The notes under the pieces are model-generated. The model was given only the letters and a program-made list of their open reading frames with translations, did no database searches and was not told where the DNA came from. From contig CBFHQL010000004.1 in NCBI GenBank assembly GCA_965658025.1, forward strand, positions 1-64,000: a DNA stretch of 64,000 nt. The letters run 5' to 3'. The position numbers and the translations under genes are program-made. The stretch comes from UBA3537 sp965658025. Its GTDB lineage: Bacteria; Bacteroidota; Bacteroidia; Flavobacteriales; Flavobacteriaceae. This document shows, in pieces, positions 16,449 to 24,613 of the stretch. Numbering within the stretch: position 1 is the first letter of the stretch; every line of letters starts with the position of its first letter.

Positions 16449-17177
16449 GTTTTTTTGTAGTAAAATTAGTTTTGCATATCTAGAAAATACGCCATAAGCA
16501 TTAGCAGCTGCAACAGCCAATGCCGGCAAACCATCTTTGAAACCTCCTTTGATAATGTAACTGTGAAAAAAGCGGTAAAAGGGTTTGAAAGCGAGGTGAA
16601 AATAGCTTGCTTTTTTTCCTTTTTTCAACATTTGTTCTGCTTGAAACCAGGCATACGAATCCTTTTTTTTAAGGTAATGCTCGAACCCTTTGTAAGTATA
16701 ATGTAAAACAGAAGTTTTGAGTTGACCAATTTTTCCAGAAATTATGAGTTTTTCATGCACACTGCCTTCAAACTTGCATTCTTCACGTTGTACAAGCCGA
16801 ATAACAGAACTACCTTGATGAAACAAAAATCTGTTCATAAAAAAATGCGGGAATTTTAGTTTAAATCCTTTGGTTTGAGTTTGGTTTATAGCTTTTTTGA
16901 TTTCAACTTGGAGTTGGTGTGGAATACGTTCATCGGCATCCAAAAATAAAACCCATTCGCAGTTTGCAAATTCTAAGGCATAATTTTTTTGATTAGAAAA
17001 ATTGTCGAAAGCGCGCGAGACAACTTTACATCCATACTGTTCAGCAATTTCAACAGTTTGGTCTGTACTTAAGGAATCAACAACAATAATTTCATCGGCA
17101 AATTCAACAGAATGAAGAGCGCCTTTTAAATACTTTTCTTCGTTGTACGTCGGAATAATGACCGATAGTTTTGGCAT
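16440..17177 (-). CDS. Glycosyltransferase family 2 (WaaE/KdtX-like)
   Basis: This 245-residue GT-A enzyme has LSVIIPTYNEEKYLKGAL at the N-terminus, the donor site EIIVVDSLSTDQT, and an intact metal motif VLFLDADERI. The Bacteroidetes core-GT tail FKPFYRFFHSYIIKGGFKDG is shared with the proteins at 14187 and 14953. These three are paralogues by eye. The motif SVHEKLIISG after the catalytic core resembles that of beta-1,4-glucosyl/heptosyl transferases of the inner core, but the donor sugar is not deducible. It diverges from the next GT gene, with 48 bp between the starts. Confidence 0.88.
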   Translation of the reverse strand: MPKLSVIIPTYNEEKYLKGALHSVEFADEIIVVDSLSTDQTVEIAEQYGCKVVSRAFDNFSNQKNYALEFANCEWVLFLDADERIPHQLQVEIKKAINQTQTKGFKLKFPHFFMNRFLFHQGSSVIRLVQREECKFEGSVHEKLIISGKIGQLKTSVLHYTYKGFEHYLKKKDSYAWFQAEQMLKKGKKASYFHLAFKPFYRFFHSYIIKGGFKDGLPALAVAAANAYGVFSRYAKLILLQKNLK

Positions 17178-17210
17178 CGTTGATTTTAAGACAAATTTAT
17201 AAAAAATATT

Positions 17211-17218
17211 TATCTTCG
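17211..17218 (+). promoter_or_regulatory. -7-like box before the GT gene at 17226
   Basis: TATCTTCG matches TAnnTTTG at 7 of 8 positions and ends 7 bp before the ATG, which would make the transcript almost leaderless. Weak evidence. Confidence 0.28.
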
Positions 17219-17225
17219 CACTCAG

Positions 17226-18056
17226 ATGAGCAAGATCGATACTTCCATAATTATAAGTACTTACAATTCTCCAAAATGGCTAGAAAAGGTGTTGATTGGT
17301 TATAACAATCAGTCTTATCAATTCTTTGAAATTGTTATAGCTGATGACGGTTCTGGTCAAGAAACTCTCGATCTTATTGAATCTATCAAATCAAAAGTTT
17401 TTTACCCAATTGTTCATGTATGGCATGAAGACAATGGTTTTCAAAAATCTCAAATTTTAAATAAAGCCATCCAAAAATGTAGCACACCATACATTATGAT
17501 GTCCGATGGCGATTGCATTCCAAGACAGGATTTTGTAGCATGTCATGTCAAACACAGAGAAGAAGGTTATTTCCTTTCAGGGGGTTATTTTATGCTTCCC
17601 ATGTCAATTTCTGAATTAATTTCAAATGAAGATATAAATTCAGGTCGTTGTTTCGATTTAAAATGGTTGAAACACCAGGGATTAAAACGTACATTCAAGA
17701 ATTTCAAATTGACTGCTAAAGGGTTTTTATCTTGGTTTTTAAATACAATTACACCAACAAATGCCAGTTGGAATGGTCATAATGCTTCTGGTTGGAAGAA
17801 AGATATTGTGGCTGTAAATGGATTTGACGAACGCATGCAATACGGTGGTCAAGATCGTGAGCTTGGTGAACGTCTGTTCAATTATGGTGTAAAAAGCAAA
17901 CAACTACGCTATAGTGCAATTTGTGTACATTTGGATCATCCAAGAGGTTATAAAACAAAGGAATCAATTGACAAAAATTTAGAAATTCGACGCCAGGTAA
18001 AATCTAAAAAAAGTGTCTGGACACCTTCTGGAATTATTCAAGGCGAAAAGGTCTAG
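17226..18056 (+). CDS. Glycosyltransferase family 2 with galactosyltransferase-type C-terminus
   Basis: The protein has 276 residues. The N-terminal GT-A part has SIIISTYNSPKWLEKVL, EIVIADDGSGQET and the metal site IMMSDGDCI. The C-terminal part has ASGWKKDIVAVNGFDERMQY followed by GGQDRELGERLFNYG, the Glyco_transf_7C-like arrangement (NGFDE...ED/QDxE). That arrangement is found in chondroitin-polymerase/galactosyltransferase-type enzymes and in many surface-glycan transferases. The motif WHEDNGFQKSQILNKAI in the middle is typical of this subgroup in Bacteroidota. It is convergent with the methyltransferase gene, 10 bp away. Confidence 0.87.
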   Translation: MSKIDTSIIISTYNSPKWLEKVLIGYNNQSYQFFEIVIADDGSGQETLDLIESIKSKVFYPIVHVWHEDNGFQKSQILNKAIQKCSTPYIMMSDGDCIPRQDFVACHVKHREEGYFLSGGYFMLPMSISELISNEDINSGRCFDLKWLKHQGLKRTFKNFKLTAKGFLSWFLNTITPTNASWNGHNASGWKKDIVAVNGFDERMQYGGQDRELGERLFNYGVKSKQLRYSAICVHLDHPRGYKTKESIDKNLEIRRQVKSKKSVWTPSGIIQGEKV

Positions 18057-18066
18057 TTTTAGTGTA

Positions 18067-18660
18067 TTAGTTCTTTTTCCTATATACGCCTAATTTCCAA
18101 TATCTGTTTTCTTTTGAAGATTCAATTTTTGTGAATTCTAATTGTTCTAATTTTTCATGATTAAAAAACTCCCAACAGCCTTCACCTTCTTTAAAAATAG
18201 AAACTATTAGAATCCCATCATCTTTGAGTTTCGATAAAACACGTTCTAAGACATCGGACTTTAACTTTTGGTTTATGTAATAAAAGGCTTCATTAAAAAT
18301 AATAACATCATAATTTTGGTCGGGGGTATAGTAGTGCAAGTCTGCAACAATAAAGTTTGAGTTTTTGAAATTAAATTTTTTTGCTTTTTTTATGGAGACT
18401 TTCGAAAAATCTACACCACAATAATGTCTTAACTTAATATCGTTTTTTTGTAATTTATACATCAAGACCCCCTCTCCCGAACCTAGGTCCAGTAATTTTG
18501 GTTTTGAGGTGTATTTATTGATAGCTTCAATAATTCCAAAGTAGCGTGGCTCTTCTTCATTGTCAAACAAATAGTCCCATTTTCCGCTTTTATATTGTCT
18601 GTCCCAACGGAGTTTTCTTTTCCAGTTTTTTAGATTATCAAGAATGGTTAGTTTTTTCAT
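18067..18660 (-). CDS. Class I SAM-dependent methyltransferase
   Basis: This 197-residue protein has SAM motif I LLDLGSGEG at residues 56-64, the acidic motif II end CGVDFS, motif III-like FIVADLHYY and the substrate loop IIFNEAFYYIN. It is probably a small-molecule or sugar O-methyltransferase, because it lies among LPS genes and begins inside the 3' end of the heptosyltransferase gene (23-bp overlap, same strand). Capping of a glycan by methylation is an attractive but unproven role. Its first 30 residues (LKNWKRKLRWDRQYKSGKW) are strongly basic. Confidence 0.85.
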   Translation of the reverse strand: MKKLTILDNLKNWKRKLRWDRQYKSGKWDYLFDNEEEPRYFGIIEAINKYTSKPKLLDLGSGEGVLMYKLQKNDIKLRHYCGVDFSKVSIKKAKKFNFKNSNFIVADLHYYTPDQNYDVIIFNEAFYYINQKLKSDVLERVLSKLKDDGILIVSIFKEGEGCWEFFNHEKLEQLEFTKIESSKENRYWKLGVYRKKN

Positions 18661-19717
18661 TTGTTAAATGGTATTTTAGAAATGGATTCAATTTGTCAAG
18701 TATCATTTCAGGGGTGAGTTTATTATATAAAAATTGAGGATTTTCTTCAATTTTTTTCAGATTACTTCTGTTTGTGGAAAACAATTCTGGCTTTTCGTCA
18801 AGTAAGTGTATTGAGTTATGAAACACACCATCTTCAAAACTTGCCCAACTAGATTTTAAAACATAAGGAGAGAAAATAGTAAATGTTGGTTTTCCAAGTG
18901 CTTTGGCAATGTGCACTGCACCCCCTTCGTTAGAAACCAAAAGGGTGCACTCGTTCATTAGTGCTATAAACCCTCTAATGCTATCTTCATAAATGTCAAA
19001 AATAATAGCTTTTTTATGTTTGCAACCATCAAATATTTTTTGTGCTTCATTTTTTTGATGTGGTGCATAATTGAATAAAATATTGATGTCATAATTTGAT
19101 GTCAAATGGTCAATGAGTTCTATAACATATTTACTTGGCATCGATTTTTGAGGGGTACTTCCCAATACTCCAACCATTACCACAGGGTTCTTGTGAGATT
19201 TTAATTTTTGATTCTTTTTTTCAATTTCACTTAAAAAAATCTTAGGTTCATATACAGGGTTTTTAAGATTAAAAGCACTATTGACCAAATGCACTCGATC
19301 TTGTATAGACTTCCCACAAATATGTGTTTTCTCTTTTAAAAAATTCACATTATGTGTATAAAACGGAAGTAAAGGATCTTTTTGTTTTTTTTTGAAACCT
19401 ACTCGAGTTTTCGCGCCAGAAAACAAACATATAAATCGACTTTGAAATTTGGCATAGGGGTCAAAAACGATGTCATATTTTTCTCTACTCAATTTCCAAG
19501 TTGTTTTGATAAGATTTGGAATTTTCTTGAGATGTTTTTCATTGATTCGTATAATTTTATCAATGCAAGGATGATTTTCTATAACTCCAGAAGTATAATC
19601 ATAAACAAAATAGTGAATTTCTGATTCGGGAAATACAGTTTTAATGTTTGATGCAATAAGCGATGCGATAAGAACATCTCCAATACGCTTATTTTGAATC
19701 ACAAGTATTTTTTTCAT
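18638..19717 (-). CDS. Glycosyltransferase family 9 (heptosyltransferase-like)
   Basis: GT9 enzymes transfer heptose to Kdo or heptose in the LPS inner core. This 359-residue GT-B protein starts ILVIQNKRIGDVLIASLIAS, the typical GDVL/GDxLL acceptor loop. In the C-terminal half it has the donor site LLVSNEGGAVHIAKALGKPT with the conserved histidine, followed by FSPY. The motif VVMVGVLGSTPQKSMP is the mid-protein glycine loop. It is the first gene of a two-gene unit with the methyltransferase. The Kdo-kinase-like gene lies divergently 58 bp away, so two inner-core functions sit back to back. Confidence 0.9.
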   Translation of the reverse strand: MKKILVIQNKRIGDVLIASLIASNIKTVFPESEIHYFVYDYTSGVIENHPCIDKIIRINEKHLKKIPNLIKTTWKLSREKYDIVFDPYAKFQSRFICLFSGAKTRVGFKKKQKDPLLPFYTHNVNFLKEKTHICGKSIQDRVHLVNSAFNLKNPVYEPKIFLSEIEKKNQKLKSHKNPVVMVGVLGSTPQKSMPSKYVIELIDHLTSNYDINILFNYAPHQKNEAQKIFDGCKHKKAIIFDIYEDSIRGFIALMNECTLLVSNEGGAVHIAKALGKPTFTIFSPYVLKSSWASFEDGVFHNSIHLLDEKPELFSTNRSNLKKIEENPQFLYNKLTPEMILDKLNPFLKYHLTNEKTNHS

Positions 19718-19775
19718 AAAAATCTATAACCTATCTTAGCAAGATATTACTTTTTTCAAAGTTGTAAAAGCATCC

Positions 19776-20546
19776 ATGAAAAATCTTGTCATACACTCTG
19801 ATTTTCAAAACAAAAAAAAAGCTATTGAGCAAGCTATTTTAAATTTTGAAATAAAAAATGGAAACCTGCTAAAATCAGATCGAAATAGCATCAAATCTAT
19901 GCAAGTAGAGGGTTTAAATTTGAATTTTAAAAAATTCAAAACACCAAACGTTTTTAATGGATTTGTTTATAAATATATTCGACCTTCAAAGGCAAAACGT
20001 TCCTATGAATATGCTAATGTGTTACTTAAAAAATCAATTCAAACGCCGACGCCCGTTGCCTATTTTGAAGCCACTAATGTTTTTGGATTAAAGGAAAGTT
20101 ATTACATAAGTCTTCAAGTCGATTATGATTTAGATTTTAGAGTTTTAATTCACGATTTAAATTATCCAAACCGCAATGAAATATTGAAACAATTTACTGC
20201 GTTTACATTTTCATTACATGAAGCAGGGATTAATTTTTTAGACCATTCACCTGGAAACACACTTATTGTAAAAGTTAATGGTGATCACTACAATTTTTAT
20301 TTAATTGATTTGAATCGAATGCGATTTGAAATGATGAATTTTGATAAAAGAATGCACAACATTAGACGTTTGTGGCCATCCAAATATATGCTAAAAATTA
20401 TGGCAGAGACTTATGCTGAACTTGCCAAAAAATCCTTTGAAGAAACCCATAATCTTATGTTGAAGCATAGCCGTGCTTTTCAGAAAAAAGTGAACTCCAG
20501 AAAACTTCGAAAACGCGGACAGAAATTACAGTTCAAAAAAGTTTAA
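19776..20546 (+). CDS. Kdo/lipopolysaccharide kinase-like protein
   Basis: A 256-residue protein of the WaaP/KdkA-like protein-kinase fold, expected to phosphorylate a Kdo or heptose residue of the LPS core. The catalytic loop FLDHSPGNTLI gives D156 and N161, and the metal motif YLIDLNRMRF gives D178. A lysine-rich strand (LNLNFKKFKTPN) provides the probable ATP-binding lysine. The C-terminal 20 residues are highly basic (KKVNSRKLRKRGQKLQFKK), suiting peripheral binding to the inner membrane. It is divergent from the heptosyltransferase and overlaps the convergent dapD stop in a TTAA. Confidence 0.82.
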   Translation: MKNLVIHSDFQNKKKAIEQAILNFEIKNGNLLKSDRNSIKSMQVEGLNLNFKKFKTPNVFNGFVYKYIRPSKAKRSYEYANVLLKKSIQTPTPVAYFEATNVFGLKESYYISLQVDYDLDFRVLIHDLNYPNRNEILKQFTAFTFSLHEAGINFLDHSPGNTLIVKVNGDHYNFYLIDLNRMRFEMMNFDKRMHNIRRLWPSKYMLKIMAETYAELAKKSFEETHNLMLKHSRAFQKKVNSRKLRKRGQKLQFKKV

Positions 20547-21358
20547 ACCGCCACATTATGCGTTCTCAACGCATCATTAAGAGAAGTTTTTTTGTTTGTA
20601 CTCTCTTTTCGTTTACCAATGATAAGCGCACAAGGCACATTAAAATCCCCAGCAGGGAATGTTTTGGTATAACTTCCAGGAATCACCACTGAACGTGAGG
20701 GAACAACCCCCTTGAGTTCGACAGGTTTTGGACCTGTGACATCAATAATTTTTGTTGAACCTGTAAGGACTACATTTGCACCCAAAACGGCTTCTTTTTC
20801 TACACGAACACCTTCAACAACAATACAACGCGAGCCAATAAAAGCATCATCTTCAATGATAACCGGTGCTGCTTGAAGGGGTTCCAAAACACCACCAATA
20901 CCAACTCCACCCGATAGGTGAACGTTTTTTCCAATTTGTGCACAACTCCCTACAGTAGCCCAAGTATCGACCATTGTGCCCTCATCTACATAGGCACCAA
21001 TATTGACATAACTTGGCATTAAAATCGTACCCGCAGAAATATATGCGCCATGACGTGCCACTGCATGAGGAACCACTCGAATCCCTTTAGCTTTATAGTC
21101 TTTTTTTAGTGGAATTTTATCATGAAATTCAAATGGGCCAACTTCAATGGTTTCCATAGTTTGTATTGGAAAATACATCACTACGGCCTTTTTTACCCAT
21201 TCATTCACTTGCCACCCTGTTGCTACGGGTTCAGCAACACGGAGTGTGCCTTCGTCCAACATGGAGATGATTTCTCTAATGGCTGATTGTGTATGTTCTT
21301 CTTTAAGTAATGCTCGATGTTCCCAAGCAGCTTCAATAGTTTGCTGTAAAGCAGTCAT
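20543..21358 (-). CDS. dapD: 2,3,4,5-tetrahydropyridine-2,6-dicarboxylate N-succinyltransferase
   Basis: DapD succinylates tetrahydrodipicolinate in the lysine/meso-diaminopimelate pathway, feeding peptidoglycan. With the start at ATG 21358 (MTALQQTIEAAWEHRALL) the length is 271 residues, the usual size. An upstream ATG-initiated extension of 13 residues (MNMLYICCSKQDH) does not fit the family. The left-handed beta-helix is visible as hexapeptide repeats, for example VNIGAYVDEGTMVDTWATVG, then KNVHLSGGVGIGGVLEP and IIEDDAFIGSRCIVVEGV. It is a single gene, divergent from ruvX. Confidence 0.95.
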   Translation of the reverse strand: MTALQQTIEAAWEHRALLKEEHTQSAIREIISMLDEGTLRVAEPVATGWQVNEWVKKAVVMYFPIQTMETIEVGPFEFHDKIPLKKDYKAKGIRVVPHAVARHGAYISAGTILMPSYVNIGAYVDEGTMVDTWATVGSCAQIGKNVHLSGGVGIGGVLEPLQAAPVIIEDDAFIGSRCIVVEGVRVEKEAVLGANVVLTGSTKIIDVTGPKPVELKGVVPSRSVVIPGSYTKTFPAGDFNVPCALIIGKRKESTNKKTSLNDALRTHNVAV

Positions 21359-21469
21359 ATGGTCTTGTTTTGAGCAACAAATATAGAGCATATTCAAAAA
21401 AAGGCATAAAAGTTTGGCTTAGTTTTTATAAAATATATTTTTTATGTTCATCTTAATTGTTTGAAGTTG

Positions 21470-21477
21470 TATTTTTG
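21470..21477 (+). promoter_or_regulatory. -7 box before ruvX
   Basis: TATTTTTG is an exact TAnnTTTG match and ends 5 bp before the ruvX ATG, implying a very short leader. No -33 TTG is found at correct spacing. Confidence 0.35.
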
Positions 21478-21482
21478 TTCTG

Positions 21483-21893
21483 ATGGGTATAATCGTAGCA
21501 TTAGATTTTGGAAAAAAGCGCACAGGTATTGCAATTACCGATCCGCTTCAATTGATTGCTTCTGGACTAACATCAGTTGACACAAAAGACCTTATTTCCT
21601 TCTTGAAGGACTATTGTTCAAAGACCTCTGTAGAAACTTTTGTTGTTGGTTTACCTAAGCAAATGAATAATCAACCTTCCGAGAGTGAACAATTCATACA
21701 ACCTTTTCTTAAAACGTTAAAAAATACTTTTCCTAATACCTCTATTGAAAGAGAGGATGAACGTTTTACCTCCAAAATGGCTTTTCAGACGATGATAGAC
21801 AGTGGGATAAAAAAAAAGAAACGCCAAAACAAAGCTGTAGTCGATGAAATTAGTGCAACCCTCATCCTTCAGTCCTATTTGAATCGTAAATAA
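21483..21893 (+). CDS. ruvX: Putative pre-16S rRNA nuclease / Holliday junction resolvase (YqgF)
   Basis: This is a 136-residue RNase H-like nuclease of the YqgF family, needed for 16S rRNA 5'-end maturation and also described as a resolvase. The first catalytic aspartate lies in VALDFGKKRTGIAIT, the second acidic residue in EDERFTSKMA and the last in VVDEISATLILQSYL. Length is normal. It begins a plus-strand run that continues with def, DUF5606 and the MATE transporter. def also has its own promoter-like sequence. Confidence 0.93.
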   Translation: MGIIVALDFGKKRTGIAITDPLQLIASGLTSVDTKDLISFLKDYCSKTSVETFVVGLPKQMNNQPSESEQFIQPFLKTLKNTFPNTSIEREDERFTSKMAFQTMIDSGIKKKKRQNKAVVDEISATLILQSYLNRK

Positions 21894-21904
21894 TTTAGCT
21901 TCCA

Positions 21905-21936
21905 TTGTTTTATAAAATTTGAGAGTTGTATTTTTG
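21905..21936 (+). promoter_or_regulatory. Promoter of def
   Basis: TTG (21905-21907), a 21-bp spacer and TATTTTTG (21929-21936) match the Bacteroidetes -33/-7 consensus (TTG, TAnnTTTG). It lies in the 62-bp gap between ruvX and def, 20 bp before the ATG. Confidence 0.5.
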
Positions 21937-21955
21937 GCATCAAAATAATTAAAGA

Positions 21956-22549
21956 ATGATATTGCCAATAGTCGCATATGGAGATCCTGTTTTAAAAAAA
22001 AGAGCTGCAGAAATCACAGCAGATTATGCAGATTTACAACCGCTGATAACCAACATGTACGAAACCATGTATGGCGCTTATGGCGTAGGATTGGCTGCTC
22101 CACAAATTGGATTATCTATTCGAATATTCTTAGTTGATACAGCACCTTTTGCTGAAGATGAGTCCTATTCCGAAGCTGAAAGAAAAGCACTCAAATCTTT
22201 CAAAAAAACGTTTATAAATCCTGAAATTTTAGAAGAAACTGGCGAAGAATGGGCATTTAATGAAGGGTGTTTGAGTATCCCCAATGTGCGTGAAGATGTA
22301 TTGAGAAAACCGCATATCAAAATACGTTATCAAGATGAAAATTTTGAAACGCATACAAATGAGTTTGATGGTCTTATAGCTCGTGTTATTCAACACGAAT
22401 ATGACCATATTGAAGGGGTTTTATTTACCGACAAAGTTTCTTCGTTAAAAAAGCGGCTCCTCAAGAGCAAGTTGGCATCCATCTCCAAGGGAAAAATCAG
22501 TGTGGACTACCGCATGCGTTTTCCAAAACTATCTAAAAAAAGATTTTAA
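21956..22549 (+). CDS. def: Peptide deformylase
   Basis: Def removes the formyl group from nascent protein N-termini. The 197-residue protein carries all three family motifs: GVGLAAPQIG, EGCLSIPNV (metal-binding Cys) and QHEYDHIEGVLF (HExxH metal-binding histidines and catalytic Glu). An insertion between motifs 1 and 2 (DESYSEAERKALKSFKKTF) is typical of Bacteroidetes type. It has its own promoter-like element and is 11 bp ahead of the DUF5606 gene. Confidence 0.96.
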   Translation: MILPIVAYGDPVLKKRAAEITADYADLQPLITNMYETMYGAYGVGLAAPQIGLSIRIFLVDTAPFAEDESYSEAERKALKSFKKTFINPEILEETGEEWAFNEGCLSIPNVREDVLRKPHIKIRYQDENFETHTNEFDGLIARVIQHEYDHIEGVLFTDKVSSLKKRLLKSKLASISKGKISVDYRMRFPKLSKKRF

Positions 22550-22560
22550 AATAAAGTTCC

Positions 22561-22980
22561 ATGACATTAGACAATATATTAGCAATTTCAAAAAAGCCAG
22601 GACTATACAAGCTCATCAATCCTAGTCGTGGTGGTTATATAGTAGAGTCATTTTTAGACCAAAAAAGGACCTTTGTTAAAGTTGATAAAAGCCTGAGTTT
22701 ACTCAGCGATATTTCGATTTATACTTTAGATGGAGAAATATCATTAGCCGAGGTGTTCGATAAGATTTTTGATAAAGAAAACGGAATGGAAACCCCCATT
22801 TCGCCAAACGCATCAAAAGACGATTTGGAAGAATATTTGTTTTCGGTGCTCCCAAATTTTGATGAAGATCGTGTTTATCCAAGCGATATAAAGAAATTGT
22901 TGCGTTGGTACAATTTATTGGTGTCATCTGGTATTTTTGGCACTTCTGACCAAGGAATTTCTTCTGATGAGGAAGAATAA
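22561..22980 (+). CDS. DUF5606 domain-containing protein
   Basis: This 139-residue protein starts MTLDNILAISKKPGLYKLIN and continues with GGYIVESFLDQKRTFVKVDK and ISIYTLDGEISLAEVFDKIF. That is the DUF5606 domain (about residues 1-85), a Bacteroidota family without known function. The C-terminal half (DLEEYLFSVLPNFDEDRVYP) is acidic and probably helical. There is no signal or membrane segment. It sits directly after def, an arrangement I recall as common in Flavobacteriaceae, so a link to protein maturation is possible but unproven. Confidence 0.88.
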   Translation: MTLDNILAISKKPGLYKLINPSRGGYIVESFLDQKRTFVKVDKSLSLLSDISIYTLDGEISLAEVFDKIFDKENGMETPISPNASKDDLEEYLFSVLPNFDEDRVYPSDIKKLLRWYNLLVSSGIFGTSDQGISSDEEE

Positions 22981-23006
22981 TTCCTGATGATTAAATTATA
23001 AAATTC

Positions 23007-24386
23007 ATGCTTTCTGCATACACTAAGGAATTTAGCTACAATTGGCGTTTAGCAGCTCCTGTTATAATGGGGATGTTAGGCCATACTTTTGTCGGATTGG
23101 TCGACAATGTTATGGTGGGACAATTGGGTGCAGCAGAATTGGCAGCAGTATCTTTGGGCAATAGCTTTTTCTTTGTGGCCATGTCGTTGGGCATTGGTTT
23201 TTCTACAGCCATAACTCCACTCATCGCTGAGGCAGACTCTGAGCAAAATTTTGCTCGTGGAAAATCAGCGTTCAAACATGGATTTGTTTTGTGTACGCTG
23301 TTGGCATTGGTGCTTTTTGCTCTAATGCTATTAGCCAAACCGCTGATGTATATGATGGATCAGCCCCAAGAAGTGGTCGTCCTTGCTTTACCTTATTTGG
23401 ACATGGTTGCACTATCCCTTATTCCGCTCATTATTTTTCAAGCCCTAAAGCAATATAGCGATGGGATGTCGCTTACCAAATACCCCATGTACGCAACCAT
23501 CATCGCCAACATTATCAATGTTTTCTTCAATTATGTGTTAATTTTTGGCGTTTGGGGCTTTCCCAAAATGGGTGTTGTTGGTGCGGGTTTAGGCACTCTT
23601 ATTTCGCGTTTTGTAATGCTTTTTCTTATGTGGTATTTTTTGAAGCGTTTAGAAAAAACAAAAGCATACCTCAGTGGGCTAAAATTATTTATTTTAGAGC
23701 ATTCCATGATGAAAAAAATCATTGGTTTAGGGTTGCCAAGTGCCTTACAAATGTTTTTTGAGGTCGGTATTTTTACAGCGGCCATATGGCTGAGTGGGAC
23801 TCTAGGTAAAAATGCTCAAGCCGCCAATCAGATTGCACTAAATTTATCGTCGATGACTTTTATGATTGCTACTGGACTTAGTGTAACCGCTATGATTCGG
23901 GTAGGTAACCAAAAAGGACTAAAACGCCCCATTGAACTTCGTAGAATTGCAAAGTCTATATTTATGATGGGGCTTATTTTAGCTACACTTTTTGCGGTAC
24001 TTTTTCTTGTTTTCCATCAAACACTACCCACTTTTTATTTAGATTTAAACGATATGGAACATTTGATGGACAATCAAAACGTGGTTCAAATCGCTGCAAA
24101 TTTACTCATTATCGCAGCTCTATTTCAAATTAGCGACAGCACACAAGTTGTGTTTTTGGGTGCGCTTAGAGGATTGCAAGATGTTAAAATTCCAACACTA
24201 ATTACCTTTGTTGCCTATTGGATTGTGGGCTTTCCCATCAGCTACTATCTTGGGGCAAGCACACGCTATGGTAGTATAGGTATTTGGATTGGATTATTGG
24301 CAGGTTTAACAGCATCTTCAATATTTTTGTACATTCGGTTCGATTATCTTTCAAAACAACTTATTCTTAAACAATCAAAAGCATGA
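23007..24386 (+). CDS. MATE family efflux transporter
   Basis: The 459-residue protein has about 12 membrane segments in two similar halves. The N-terminal MATE signature is IMGMLGHTFVGLVDNVMVGQ, followed by LGAAELAAVSLGNSFFF and, in the second half, GLPSALQMFFEVGIF. These proteins use a Na+ or H+ gradient to export cationic drugs and dyes. The subgroup fits the NorM-like bacterial MATE proteins. Its stop overlaps the next gene (ATGA), so the small acidic protein downstream is probably co-translated with it. Confidence 0.93.
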   Translation: MLSAYTKEFSYNWRLAAPVIMGMLGHTFVGLVDNVMVGQLGAAELAAVSLGNSFFFVAMSLGIGFSTAITPLIAEADSEQNFARGKSAFKHGFVLCTLLALVLFALMLLAKPLMYMMDQPQEVVVLALPYLDMVALSLIPLIIFQALKQYSDGMSLTKYPMYATIIANIINVFFNYVLIFGVWGFPKMGVVGAGLGTLISRFVMLFLMWYFLKRLEKTKAYLSGLKLFILEHSMMKKIIGLGLPSALQMFFEVGIFTAAIWLSGTLGKNAQAANQIALNLSSMTFMIATGLSVTAMIRVGNQKGLKRPIELRRIAKSIFMMGLILATLFAVLFLVFHQTLPTFYLDLNDMEHLMDNQNVVQIAANLLIIAALFQISDSTQVVFLGALRGLQDVKIPTLITFVAYWIVGFPISYYLGASTRYGSIGIWIGLLAGLTASSIFLYIRFDYLSKQLILKQSKA

Positions 24387-24613
24387 CCTTACCAAAGTTT
24401 ATTCTTGGCGACAATTCAGAATTTCCGAACGCCATTTTTGTAATCCATACAGAATTCCCCAGATTTGTAATCAACCTTGAAAATGACGAATTGGAATGGC
24501 TTGAAGATTTTGATCAACAAGATGAAAAAGAATTACAATCTGAAGCCGAAAATGCCATTCAACAAGCAACGTCTTTTTACGATGCAGAAGTAGCAAAATA
24601 TGAACAAGAGTGA
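24383..24613 (+). CDS. Small acidic protein of unknown function
   Basis: The protein has 76 residues, strongly acidic, with no signal peptide and no membrane segment. The sequence is FPNAIFVIHTEFPRFVINLE followed by an amphipathic acidic helix (DEKELQSEAENAIQQATSFY). I know similar short proteins in flavobacterial genomes but no function. The gene is real rather than chance: it overlaps MATE by 4 nt at its start and the PAP2 gene by 1 nt at its end (TGATG), so translation of the three is coupled. No role can be assigned. Confidence 0.75.
   Translation: MTLPKFILGDNSEFPNAIFVIHTEFPRFVINLENDELEWLEDFDQQDEKELQSEAENAIQQATSFYDAEVAKYEQE

Noticed and set aside
10248..20546. Recently acquired genomic island or capsule locus
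   Set aside because: No integrase, tRNA, IS or Wzx/Wzy-type genes are present, and the genes fit LPS core assembly; transfer cannot be supported by eye.
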